NCBI RefSeq assembly: GCF_031085295.1
Contig: NZ_JAVFWO010000002.1
Location: 744,001 to 808,000 of the forward strand
Direction: 5' to 3'
From: Microbacterium psychrotolerans
GTDB lineage: Bacteria > Actinomycetota > Actinomycetes > Actinomycetales > Microbacteriaceae
Length of the DNA: 64,000 nt
Shown here: positions 56,313 to 64,000 of the stretch, in pieces
Layout: every line of letters begins with the position of its first letter
Numbering within the stretch: position 1 is the stretch's first letter
Program-made: the position numbers and the translations under genes
The notes under the pieces: model-generated
Databases searched by the model: none
Seen by the model: only the letters and a program-made list of their open reading frames with translations
What the model was told of the DNA's origin: nothing

Positions 56313-57374
56313 TCAGCTCGACAGCGCCTTCGTGGTCTCGACCCAGCGCTCGAGAGTCGCCGTGGCCGCGCCCGAGTCGATCGCGGCCGCGGCGTCGTCG
56401 CGCGCCTCCGCGAGCCGCTCGAGGATCGGCCGCTGCACCTGCGTGGCGTCCCGGAACAGCCGGTAGGCCACGATGCCGGCCGCCGCGTTGAGCAGGACGA
56501 TGTCGCGTACCGGTCCCTGCTCGCCGCCCAGCACGCGGTGCACGACAGCGGCGTTGTGCACGGGGTCGCCGCCGAGCAGGTCGTCGATGTCCGCCAGCGG
56601 GATGCCGAGGTCGCGCGGGTCGAGGTCGTGCTCGTGGATGTCGCCGCGGCTGACCTCCCACAGCCGGCTGTGTCCGGTCGTCGTGAGCTCGTCGAGGCCG
56701 TCGTCGCCGCGGAACACGAGCGCCGTCGCGCCGCGGGTCTGGAACACCCCGGTGATGAGAGGCACACGATCGAGGTGCGCGACGCCCACGGCGTTCGCCT
56801 CGGCGCGCGCCGGGTTGCAGAGAGGCCCGAGGAAGTTGAACACGGTGGGTACGCCGAGCTCGCTGCGCGTGGCTCCGGCGTGCTTGAAGCCGGGGTGGAA
56901 CGCGGCCGCGAACGCGAATGTGATGCCGGCGCGGGAGAGCGTCTCGGCGACGGCGTCCGGTGAGAGCGCCAGGTCGATGCCGAGTGAGCCGAGCACGTCC
57001 GACGACCCCGACGACGAGCTGGCGGCCCGGTTGCCGTGCTTGACGACGGGGATTCCGGATGCCGCGGCCACGAGGGCCGCCATGGTGGAGACGTTGACGG
57101 TGCCGAAGCGGTCGCCTCCGGTGCCGACGATGTCCAGCACGGCTGCGTCGACGGGCAGCGGCACGGCCGCCTCGAGGATCGCGTCGCGGAAGCCCACGAT
57201 CTCGTCGACGGTCTCACCCTTCGCGCGCAGCGCGACCAGGAATCCGCCCAGTTGGGACGGCGTGGCGGTGCCCGACATGATCTGCCGCATCGCCCACGTC
57301 GACTCCGAGACGCTGAGGTCGCGCCGCTCGAGCAGCGTGGTGAGGATTCCCGGCCAGGTGTACAGCTCCGCCAT
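56313..57374 (-). CDS. trpD: Anthranilate phosphoribosyltransferase
   Basis: Second step of tryptophan synthesis. The 353-residue enzyme has the PRPP site GTGGDRFGTVNVST near residues 85-98, KHGNRAASSSSGSSD near 115, and the second Mg site DDGLDE. The MAELYTWPGI start matches the family; no other trp gene is adjacent, as is common in related genera. Confidence 0.95.
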   Translation of the reverse strand: MAELYTWPGILTTLLERRDLSVSESTWAMRQIMSGTATPSQLGGFLVALRAKGETVDEIVGFRDAILEAAVPLPVDAAVLDIVGTGGDRFGTVNVSTMAALVAAASGIPVVKHGNRAASSSSGSSDVLGSLGIDLALSPDAVAETLSRAGITFAFAAAFHPGFKHAGATRSELGVPTVFNFLGPLCNPARAEANAVGVAHLDRVPLITGVFQTRGATALVFRGDDGLDELTTTGHSRLWEVSRGDIHEHDLDPRDLGIPLADIDDLLGGDPVHNAAVVHRVLGGEQGPVRDIVLLNAAAGIVAYRLFRDATQVQRPILERLAEARDDAAAAIDSGAATATLERWVETTKALSS

Positions 57375-57485
57375 AACCGAGAAGCCTAGCCGGGCACGCG
57401 AATCGGAACCTTTTCGTGACACGGCGTCCCGTCTCGTGCGATTCTGCGTCTTCACCACGTGTTCACGGCAGAGTCGCAGTGTCCT

Positions 57486-57501
57486 CTTAGGCTCCCCTAA
57501 G
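57486..57501. promoter_or_regulatory. DtxR/IdeR-like inverted repeat upstream of ctaE
   Basis: CTTAGG-CTCC-CCTAAG. The core TTAGGCTCCCCTAA agrees with 12 of 14 positions of the right part of the DtxR box (TTAGGCTAACCTAA), but the left five positions fit poorly. It lies about 85 bp upstream of the ctaE start, between the divergent trpD and ctaE genes. Iron control of heme-rich oxidase genes would make sense; this is inference. Confidence 0.4.
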
Positions 57502-57556
57502 TTCCAGCACGGCTGAAGACATGCCCTCCGATGCGAAAATCGCGGCCCTGGATCGG

Positions 57557-57562
57557 CCATAA
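57557..57562 (+). promoter_or_regulatory. Putative -10 element of ctaE
   Basis: CATAAT. If it is the -10, transcription would begin within a base or two of the GTG at 57571, giving a leaderless ctaE message. It overlaps the first base of the ATG at 57562, so only one of the two interpretations can be right. Confidence 0.35.
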
Positions 57563-58203
57563 TGGGGAGTGTGACGACCTCCACAGCGACCTACTCCCAG
57601 GCCATGCGGTCCGTCAAGCGGCCGGATCCGGTCGCTGTCGGAACCATCGTGTGGCTCGGCAGCGAGGTGATGTTCTTCGCCGGCCTGTTCGCGATCTACT
57701 TCACCCTGCGCAGCACCTCGCCCGAACTGTGGGCGCAGGAGACGCAGCTGCTGAACATCCCCTACGCGACCGTCAACACGATCATCCTGGTGCTGTCCTC
57801 CGTGACGTGCCAGATGGGCGTGTTCGCCGCCGAGCGCTTCCAGCCCTACTCGCTGAAGAAGCGCGGCTGGCTCGGCTGGGGCATGGTCGAGTGGTTCTGG
57901 CTCACCTTCGCGCTCGGCGCCATCTTCGTCTCGGGCCAGGTGTGGGAGTACGCCCAGCTCGTCACCGAGGGCATGCCCATCAGCGCGAACTCGTACGCGT
58001 CGGCGTTCTACCTCACCACCGGCTTCCACGCCCTGCACGTCACGGGCGGCCTCATCGCCTTCCTCCTCGTGATCGGCCGCGCATACGCCGTCAAGAACTT
58101 CGGGCGCAAAGAGATGACGTCCTCGATCGTCGTGTCGTACTACTGGCACTTCGTCGACGTCGTCTGGATCGCCCTGTTCCTCGTCATCTACTTCCTCAAG
58201 TGA
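57562..58203 (+). CDS. ctaE: Cytochrome c oxidase subunit III
   Basis: Five-helix subunit III of the aa3 oxidase, 213 residues (210 if the internal GTG is used). Typical motifs are [19 protein letters not shown] near 34-52 and [13 protein letters not shown] near 155. The ATG at 57562 lacks a clear ribosome-binding site; a GTG at 57571 ([10 protein letters not shown]) fits a leaderless start. It heads the ctaE-qcrC-qcrA-qcrB operon that builds the bcc-aa3 supercomplex. Confidence 0.95.
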   Translation: MGSVTTSTATYSQAMRSVKRPDPVAVGTIVWLGSEVMFFAGLFAIYFTLRSTSPELWAQETQLLNIPYATVNTIILVLSSVTCQMGVFAAERFQPYSLKKRGWLGWGMVEWFWLTFALGAIFVSGQVWEYAQLVTEGMPISANSYASAFYLTTGFHALHVTGGLIAFLLVIGRAYAVKNFGRKEMTSSIVVSYYWHFVDVVWIALFLVIYFLK

Positions 58204-58223
58204 GAGCGGAGCTGTAACCCGAA

Positions 58224-59027
58224 ATGGCACGAGAGTCCACGCGCCGCTCGAAAGGCCGCCGCAGCCCCTGGGCCGCAGCCGCACTGATCGGCATCGGCCT
58301 GCTCATCACCGGCGGCGTCTACGCCGGGGCATCCGCCGCGATGGCGGCCACCACTCCCGAGACGGTGACCAACTCCGCGCTCACCGTGGAGGACGGCAAG
58401 AAGCTGTTCCAGGCGAACTGCGCCACCTGCCACGGCCTCGACGTGCAGGGCACCGAAGACGGTCCGTCGCTGTACGGCGTGGGCGAGCTCGCGGTGCACT
58501 TCCAGATGAGCACCGGTCGCATGCCGTTGCAGATGCAGGGACCTCAGGCTCCGCAGAAGCCGGCTCAGTTCACCGAGGAGCAGATCGCCGCGGTGGGCGC
58601 GTACGTCCAGTCGATCGCCCCCGGCCCCACCTACCCCGACGAAGAGGTGCTCGACGGCGGCGGGAACACGTCCGAGGGCGGCGAGCTCTTCCGCATCAAC
58701 TGCGCGATGTGCCACAACGTCGCCGGCGCCGGTGGTGCGCTCACCGAGGGCAAGTACGCCCCGAACCTGCACACCACCTCACCGCTCAACATGTACGCGG
58801 CGATGGTGACCGGACCGCAGAACATGCCGGTGTTCAACGACATGACGCTGACCACCGAAGAGAAGCGCGACGTCATCACCTACCTGCTCTATCTGCAGGA
58901 CAACGAGTCGGCCGGCGGATTCTCGCTCGGCTCGCTCGGCCCCGTCTCCGAGGGCCTCTTCATCTGGATCTTCGGCATCGGTTCGCTGATCGCCATCACC
59001 GTGTGGATCACGGCGAAGTCCAACTGA
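58224..59027 (+). CDS. qcrC: Cytochrome bc1 complex diheme cytochrome c subunit
   Basis: 267-residue diheme cytochrome. An N-terminal membrane anchor (AAAALIGIGLLITGGVYAGA) is followed by two heme c motifs, CATCH near residue 67 and CAMCH near 158, and a C-terminal span (LFIWIFGIGSLIAITVWI). The diheme QcrC is specific to actinobacteria, where it replaces a mobile cytochrome c. Confidence 0.96.
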   Translation: MARESTRRSKGRRSPWAAAALIGIGLLITGGVYAGASAAMAATTPETVTNSALTVEDGKKLFQANCATCHGLDVQGTEDGPSLYGVGELAVHFQMSTGRMPLQMQGPQAPQKPAQFTEEQIAAVGAYVQSIAPGPTYPDEEVLDGGGNTSEGGELFRINCAMCHNVAGAGGALTEGKYAPNLHTTSPLNMYAAMVTGPQNMPVFNDMTLTTEEKRDVITYLLYLQDNESAGGFSLGSLGPVSEGLFIWIFGIGSLIAITVWITAKSN

Positions 59028-59064
59028 TCTACGTACGACACACGCAACACTGACGAGGAGCAGC

Positions 59065-60144
59065 ATGGCCCACGAGGACGACCCGCTCGAGCACGAGAGG
59101 GCTTCCTGGAAGCCCTCCCCCGGGCTCGCCGTCGCGGTCCCCGACCCGGTGCGCAACCCTGGTCTCCCCCCGCACCGCGAGCGGATGACAGACAAGGACC
59201 CTGCTTCGATGAAGCGGGCCGTCCGGGGCGTCTACACGCTCTTCTACCTGTCGATCGCCGGCAGCATCTGGGCCATCGCCGCCTACATGCTGTTCCCGAT
59301 CGAGAGCGGGCGGATCGTCGACATCCGCAACAACAACCTCTTCATCGGTCTGGGCATCGCACTCGCACTGCTCGCCATCGGCGTCGGCGCGATCCACTGG
59401 TCCAAGGCCGTCATGTCCGACCGGGAGTTCGTCGAGCCCCGTCACGCCACGCGTGGTCGCGACACGACGCGTGAGGCCGCGATCAAGGCCTTCGCCGATG
59501 CGGACGCCGAGTCCGGCTTCGGCCGTCGCGTGATGATCCGCAACTCGCTGATCGCCGCGCTCGTCGCCTCGGTCGTCCCGGGCGTGGTCCTGTTCCGCGG
59601 ACTCGCACCGTTCAACTCGCCCGAGAAGCCGCACGCGGGCGACCCCGTGTACCTGCTCGAGCACACCATGTGGAAGAAGGGCATGCGCCTGGCGCACGAT
59701 CCTTCGGGCGAGCCCATCCGCGCTGCGGACCTCACCCTCGGCTCCGCCGTGCACGTGATTCCCGAGGCTCTGGCCGAAGTGTCGCACAGCGAGGGCTACC
59801 TCGACGAGAAGGCCAAGGCGATCGTGCTCCTGGTCCGTCTGCTCCCTGAGCAGCTGGTCGAGTCCGAAGAGCGCAAGGAGTGGTCGTACAACGGCATCGT
59901 CGCCTACTCCAAGGTGTGCACGCACGTCGGCTGCCCGGTGGCGCTGTACGAGCAGCAGACGCACCACCTCCTGTGCCCCTGCCACCAGTCGCAGTTCGAC
60001 GTCACCGACCACGCGAAGGTCCTCTTCGGACCCGCCGCGCGTCCGCTGCCGCAGCTGCCCATCACCGTCGACGACGAGGGCTACCTCATCGCGAGGAGCG
60101 ACTTCAACGAGCCCGTCGGCCCGAGCTTCTGGGAGCGTCATTGA
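59065..60144 (+). CDS. qcrA: Cytochrome bc1 complex Rieske iron-sulfur subunit
   Basis: 359-residue Rieske protein. Three membrane segments (near 60-85, 90-112 and 160-180) make it the actinobacterial three-span type. The 2Fe-2S ligands are in CTHVGCPV and CPCHQSQF. GAGGAG precedes the ATG. Its TGA overlaps the TTG start of qcrB. Confidence 0.96.
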   Translation: MAHEDDPLEHERASWKPSPGLAVAVPDPVRNPGLPPHRERMTDKDPASMKRAVRGVYTLFYLSIAGSIWAIAAYMLFPIESGRIVDIRNNNLFIGLGIALALLAIGVGAIHWSKAVMSDREFVEPRHATRGRDTTREAAIKAFADADAESGFGRRVMIRNSLIAALVASVVPGVVLFRGLAPFNSPEKPHAGDPVYLLEHTMWKKGMRLAHDPSGEPIRAADLTLGSAVHVIPEALAEVSHSEGYLDEKAKAIVLLVRLLPEQLVESEERKEWSYNGIVAYSKVCTHVGCPVALYEQQTHHLLCPCHQSQFDVTDHAKVLFGPAARPLPQLPITVDDEGYLIARSDFNEPVGPSFWERH

Positions 60145-61997
60145 GCACCTCAACCGTCACCGAGCAGCCTGAGGCTCCGCCCGCGGCGCCCGTGTCGCCG
60201 AACGGGCGCGACAAGCCCCTCGGCGGCCGCTTCATCGGCGCCACCGCGAACTACATCGACGAGCGCACGAGTCTCTCCGGCTTCGTCAAGGAGCTCGGCC
60301 GCAAGATCTTCCCCGACCACTGGTCGTTCATGCTCGGCGAGATCGCGCTCTGGGCATTCGTCGTCGTGCTGCTCTCGGGCACGTTCCTGACCTTCTTCTT
60401 CCAGGCGTCGATGGTCGAGACGCACTACAACGGCGCGTACATCCCGATGCGCGGCATCGAGATGTCGGCCGCGATGGCATCGACCCTCGAGATCTCGTTC
60501 GACCTCCGCGGCGGTCTTCTGGTTCGCCAGATGCACCACTGGGCCGCGCTCGTGTTCGTGGCCGGAATCGGCGTGCACATGCTGCGCGTCTTCTTCACCG
60601 GCGCGTTCCGCAAGCCGCGCGAGCTCAACTGGGTGATCGGCTTCATCCTGTTCATCCTCGCGATGGGCGAGGGCTTCACGGGCTACTCGCTCCCCGACGA
60701 CGTGCTCTCGGGCAACGGCCTGCGCATCATCGACGGCATGGTCAAGGGCATCCCGATCATCGGCACGTGGACCTCGTTCCTGCTATTCGGCGGGCAGTTC
60801 CCGGGTGACGCGATCGTGGGGCGTCTGTACACGCTGCACATCCTGCTGCTGCCTGCGATCCTGGTCGGCCTGCTGGTCGTCCACCTCATGCTGATGGTGA
60901 TCAACAAGCACACGCAGTTCGCGGGCGCCGGGCGCACCAACAGCGTCGTCGTGGGCTACCCGATGATGCCGGTCTACATGTCCAAGATGGGCGGCTTCCT
61001 GTTCATCACGTTCGGTGTGATCGTCCTCATCGCGTCGCTGTTCACGATCAACCCGATCTGGAACTACGGTCCGTACGACCCGTCCCCCGTCTCCGCCGGC
61101 ACCCAGCCCGACTGGTACATCGGCTTCGCGGACGGCGCACTCCGACTGGTGCCGCCGGGCTGGGAGTTCGTCTTCCTCAACCGCACGTGGTCGTTCAACA
61201 TCATCGTGCCGCTGGTCGCGCTCGGTCTGTTCATCGTCCTCGTCCTGATCTACCCGTTCATCGAGTCGTGGGTCACCGGTGACAAGCGCGAGCACCACAT
61301 CGCACAGCGTCCGCGCAACGCGGCGACGCGCACGGCGATTGGTGCTGCCGGTGTCACGTTCTACGCAGTGCTCTGGGCCGCAGCGGCCTCCGACATCATC
61401 GCCACGCACTTCTGGCTGACGATGGAGGGGGTCATCCACACCCTGCAGGCGCTGCTGTTCATCGGACCGGTGATCGCGTACTTCGTGACGAAGCGGATCT
61501 GTGTCGCGCTGCAGAAGAAGGACCGCGAGATCGCCCTCCACGGCTACGAGTCGGGACGCATCGTCCGTCTGCCCGGCGGCGAGTACATCGAGGTGCACCA
61601 GCCCGTCGACGAGTACGAGCGCTTCAAGCTGGCCGACTTCGACACCTATGAGCCGCTCGTGGTCCGCCCCAATGCCAAGGGACGCATCCCGTGGCACGAG
61701 AACCTTCGCGCGTCGATCTCGCGCTGGTTCTTCGAGGATCGCCTCACCCCTGTCTCGCAGAGCGAGCTCGATGCGGCGCTGGCGCACCAGCACCACGAGC
61801 TCGGCCACATCGCCGAGGAGGAGGACATCGAGATCCAGGGTGCGCACGAGCGCGCCGGCGTCCCCGATGCCCCTCACAGGCCGATCGACGATGGCAAGAA
61901 CAGCGAGGTGCCGGTGCGTCCCTCGAACGTCATCGTGCCCGAGCCGGAGCCCGGAACGAAGTCGCCGAGGAACCGCAAGAAGGACTCTGACCAGTAG
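60141..61997 (+). CDS. qcrB: Cytochrome bc1 complex cytochrome b subunit
   Basis: 618-residue cytochrome b. Heme-ligand histidines lie in RQMHHWAALVFVAGIGVHM and LYTLHILLLPAILVG with VVHLMLM. The Q-site motif is present as PDW (QPDWYIGF). The start is TTG (LSTSTVTEQ) overlapping the qcrA stop, with GGGAGCG upstream. A charged C-terminal tail of roughly 130 residues after the last helix makes it longer than many relatives. Confidence 0.95.
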   Translation: MSTSTVTEQPEAPPAAPVSPNGRDKPLGGRFIGATANYIDERTSLSGFVKELGRKIFPDHWSFMLGEIALWAFVVVLLSGTFLTFFFQASMVETHYNGAYIPMRGIEMSAAMASTLEISFDLRGGLLVRQMHHWAALVFVAGIGVHMLRVFFTGAFRKPRELNWVIGFILFILAMGEGFTGYSLPDDVLSGNGLRIIDGMVKGIPIIGTWTSFLLFGGQFPGDAIVGRLYTLHILLLPAILVGLLVVHLMLMVINKHTQFAGAGRTNSVVVGYPMMPVYMSKMGGFLFITFGVIVLIASLFTINPIWNYGPYDPSPVSAGTQPDWYIGFADGALRLVPPGWEFVFLNRTWSFNIIVPLVALGLFIVLVLIYPFIESWVTGDKREHHIAQRPRNAATRTAIGAAGVTFYAVLWAAAASDIIATHFWLTMEGVIHTLQALLFIGPVIAYFVTKRICVALQKKDREIALHGYESGRIVRLPGGEYIEVHQPVDEYERFKLADFDTYEPLVVRPNAKGRIPWHENLRASISRWFFEDRLTPVSQSELDAALAHQHHELGHIAEEEDIEIQGAHERAGVPDAPHRPIDDGKNSEVPVRPSNVIVPEPEPGTKSPRNRKKDSDQ

Positions 61998-62015
61998 GGC
62001 GTCACCGCTTCGCCG

Positions 62016-62060
62016 ACGGATGCCCCGGCACGATCGCAACGATCGTGCCGGGGCATCCGT
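62016..62060. terminator. Terminator of the ctaE-qcrCAB operon
   Basis: Perfect 21-bp inverted repeat with a CAA loop, beginning ACGGATGCCCCGGCACG and ending with its complement. It starts 18 bp after the qcrB stop codon. No T-tract; the outer arm carries the GGATGCC word. Confidence 0.85.
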
Positions 62061-62197
62061 CATTCTCCGGCGACGGCCGTCACGCGAGGCCAGGGCTCCC
62101 CCGCCGCTCACGACGCCCCGTGGATCGGCAGGAATCGTACGCCCTCTGACAGCGCCTCCGGGACCGCCGACCCTGGCCCTGACGTAGCGTGGGACTC

Positions 62198-62617
62198 ATG
62201 ACAGACGCGCTCTCGTACTTCTCCGCCAAGCTCGCCCTCGAGACCGATGCCTCCGATGTGTACGCCGCACAGAAGGACGGGGAGCGCTTCGTCCTCGTGG
62301 ACGTCCGCGGCGACGAGGCGTGGGCGCAGGGACGCATCCGTGGGGCCATCCACATGCCCTATCGCGAGATCGCGGAACGCGCTCCGCGAGAGATCGACGC
62401 CTCGACACCGGTGGTCGTGTACTGCTGGAGCCCCGGCTGCAACGCCGGTGCGAAGGGCGCGCTCGAGTTCGCGCAGCTGGGCTACTCCGTGAAGGAGATG
62501 ATCGGCGGATACGAGTACTGGGTCCGTGAAGGCCAGCCGACCGAGAACGACGAGGGCGCGCTCCCCCGCGTCTTCGACTCCCAGGTGATGGTCGTCCGCA
62601 CGAAGGTGGGCAGCTGA
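62198..62617 (+). CDS. Rhodanese-like protein
   Basis: 139-residue single-domain rhodanese. The active-site loop is VVVYCWSPGCNAGAKGA with the catalytic cysteine first, and the family motif FVLVDVRGDEAWAQGRI lies near 32-48. It may transfer sulfane sulfur to an unknown acceptor. The ATG (MTDALSYF) is favoured over a GTG 9 bp upstream. It converges with the phosphatase gene. Confidence 0.9.
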   Translation: MTDALSYFSAKLALETDASDVYAAQKDGERFVLVDVRGDEAWAQGRIRGAIHMPYREIAERAPREIDASTPVVVYCWSPGCNAGAKGALEFAQLGYSVKEMIGGYEYWVREGQPTENDEGALPRVFDSQVMVVRTKVGS

Positions 62618-62626
62618 CCCGCGGTT

Positions 62627-63436
62627 TCAGGCCGACTCGAGCCCTTCCATGTATCGCGTAGCGGCCGATCCGTAGAACGCCGTCTGGGCGAAGACCCCCG
62701 CGCTGGCCGGCACGGGATCGACGACGTCGCACACCACGACAGTGACGTTGTCTCGGCTGCCGGCGTCCAGAGCGAGGGTCACGCACGCCTGCGCGGCCGC
62801 CTCCGCGTCGTCGATGCCGTTCAGGATCGCCCGGATGTCGTCGTCCGGAACGTAGTCGGTGAGGCCGTCGCTGCACAGCATCCACCGGTCGCCGACGGGC
62901 GCGTCGAAGGCCGTCACTACCGCGGCGTCGAGCTCCCCGCCGCTGAGCGACGCGGTGATGAGGTTGCGGCGCGGGTGCGAGGCGGCCTCGGCGATGGAGA
63001 CCAGTCCCTGGTCGACGAGCGCCTGCACGAGCGAGTCGTCGCGGCTCATCTGCGTGAGCTCGCCTGCGCGCAGTCGGTAGGCGCGCGAGTCGCCGGTGTG
63101 TGCGAGCAGCACCCCGCCGTCGCGGTCGACGAAGATTCCTGTGAACGTCGTCGCCATCCCGCTCAGCGACGGATCACGCTCGACGTGGGCGCGGAGATCC
63201 CAGTTGGCCGAACGCACGCTGTCGGCGAGCTGCACCGGCTCGAGGCCGTCCAAGCGGCCCGCCGCGAGGCGATGGACGAAGGTCGCCGAGGCCAGGTCGC
63301 CGGCGGGTCCGCCGCCGACGCCGTCTGCGACTGCCGCACCCCAGGATGCCGTGAACGCGGCATCCTGGTTCGTTGCGCGGTGCGGGCCGATGTCGGACGA
63401 CGCGGCGGCATGCAGACGTACCCGGAGGCCCGTCAT
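62627..63436 (-). CDS. PP2C-type serine/threonine protein phosphatase
   Basis: 269-residue metal-dependent phosphatase. Metal ligands are visible in AVADGVGGG, HTGDSRAYRL, CSDGLTDYV and GSRDNVTVVV. The protein has no membrane segment. No kinase gene adjoins it here, so the substrate is unknown. A GTG 18 bp upstream is an alternative start. Confidence 0.92.
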   Translation of the reverse strand: MTGLRVRLHAAASSDIGPHRATNQDAAFTASWGAAVADGVGGGPAGDLASATFVHRLAAGRLDGLEPVQLADSVRSANWDLRAHVERDPSLSGMATTFTGIFVDRDGGVLLAHTGDSRAYRLRAGELTQMSRDDSLVQALVDQGLVSIAEAASHPRRNLITASLSGGELDAAVVTAFDAPVGDRWMLCSDGLTDYVPDDDIRAILNGIDDAEAAAQACVTLALDAGSRDNVTVVVCDVVDPVPASAGVFAQTAFYGSAATRYMEGLESA

Positions 63437-63491
63437 GAACGGGCCGCCGGGCACGTCGTGCTGGAGGTCACGCGGAGCGTCGGCTCGCCGA

Positions 63492-63956
63492 TCAGCGAGC
63501 GAAGTATCCGCGGTAGTACTCGTAGACCCACCCGACGATCGCCACGACGAAGACGCCGATGCCGATGGGCATGAGCCATGCGCCCACCGCCAGGCCGATC
63601 ATGCCGAGCGCTGCCGAGAAGGCGAGCACGATGGGCCACCACGACCACGGGCTGAACTCGCCGAGCTCCGGATCGCCGTCATCGATGTCGGCGGTCAGGA
63701 CGTCCTCGGGCAGCTCGCCGCCCTGGGCGTTGTGCACCCGGCCGATGTAGAACGCGATGAGGGCGCCCATGAGAGCCGTGAACAGTAGCGCGATGCTGCC
63801 GACCCACTCGATCGAGAGGGTGACGGTCTCCCAGTAAGACTGGCCGCCGGTCGCATTGGTGTCCCAGTGCGACAACAGGTTCCACGCCGTGTAGACCACG
63901 GCGACGAGCAGGAAGAAGGCGGACAGCAGCCACCAGAGTCCGGCATTGGTACGCAC
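63492..63956 (-). CDS. ctaF: Cytochrome c oxidase subunit IV
   Basis: 154-residue actinobacterial subunit IV with four membrane spans (near 6-26, 46-70, 105-125 and 128-146). The loop YIGRVHNAQGGELPEDVLTA and FSPWSWWPIVLAFSAALG are typical. The GTG start directly abuts the TAA of the upstream gene, ctaD, as in related genomes. Confidence 0.93.
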   Translation of the reverse strand: MRTNAGLWWLLSAFFLLVAVVYTAWNLLSHWDTNATGGQSYWETVTLSIEWVGSIALLFTALMGALIAFYIGRVHNAQGGELPEDVLTADIDDGDPELGEFSPWSWWPIVLAFSAALGMIGLAVGAWLMPIGIGVFVVAIVGWVYEYYRGYFAR

Positions 63957-64000
63957 TTACTTCACCTCTCCCTCGGCGAGGTCGGCAACCGGGGCGTCGG
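63957..64000 (-). CDS. ctaD: C-terminal end of cytochrome c oxidase subunit I (rest outside window)
   Basis: Only the last 14 codons are visible (DAPVADLAEGEVK then TAA). The assignment rests on position: ctaD is the expected gene directly before ctaF in actinobacteria. Confidence 0.5.
   Translation of the reverse strand, partial: DAPVADLAEGEVK

Overview
This 64 kb window is GC-rich chromosomal DNA from a high-GC Gram-positive bacterium, most likely a Microbacteriaceae member close to Microbacterium. The evidence is a set of actinobacterial hallmark genes: opcA beside zwf, rbpA, the uvrC-rapZ-whiA run, the actinobacterial qcrCAB/ctaE respiratory cluster with subunit IV (ctaF), many GTG starts and many ATGA-type gene overlaps. 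I saw no rRNA, tRNA, CRISPR array, insertion sequence or prophage.

Left third (1-22.6 kb), core metabolism and DNA repair. An ECF42-like sigma factor with its DGPF (YCII) partner precedes ctaB (heme O synthase). A forward run, tkt-tal-pgi-zwf-opcA-pgl, carries the pentose phosphate pathway. On the reverse strand follow rbpA, secG, the glycolytic gap-pgk-tpiA set, a Mn/Fe superoxide dismutase, whiA, rapZ, uvrC and uvrA.

Middle (22.6-46.9 kb). A secreted 5'-nucleotidase, an OhrR-type regulator divergent from a small zinc-ribbon protein, uvrB, coaE and rpsA form a frame interrupted by accessory genes: a two-component system whose kinase is co-transcribed with a degenerate GGDEF protein, two paralogous glycine-rich membrane proteins and a GIY-YIG protein. 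Then come a PH-domain membrane protein with a 55-residue partner, an alcohol dehydrogenase, an amino-acid permease, a flavin monooxygenase, a PEP-mutase-like enzyme, a SEC-C protein, a DksA/TraR protein and several exported proteins.

Right third (46.8-64 kb). A tightly overlapping four-gene operon encodes nonulosonic (sialic-like) acid synthesis, activation and probable transfer. A stand-alone 5'-3' exonuclease, a LuxR-type two-component system with a SHOCT membrane protein, a PHP protein and trpD follow. The window ends with the respiratory block ctaE-qcrC-qcrA-qcrB, a rhodanese, a PP2C phosphatase, ctaF and the very end of ctaD.

The most notable non-coding signals are: two near-identical promoters in front of uvrA and uvrB that match the mycobacterial RecA-independent (PafBC-type) damage motif and appear to give leaderless GTG mRNAs; a CTACTCCC-type inverted repeat in front of both the LuxR two-component operon and the SHOCT gene; a 14-bp tandem repeat starting at a stop codon; and an enriched GGATGCCG/CGGCATCC word that also forms the arms of several intergenic terminators.
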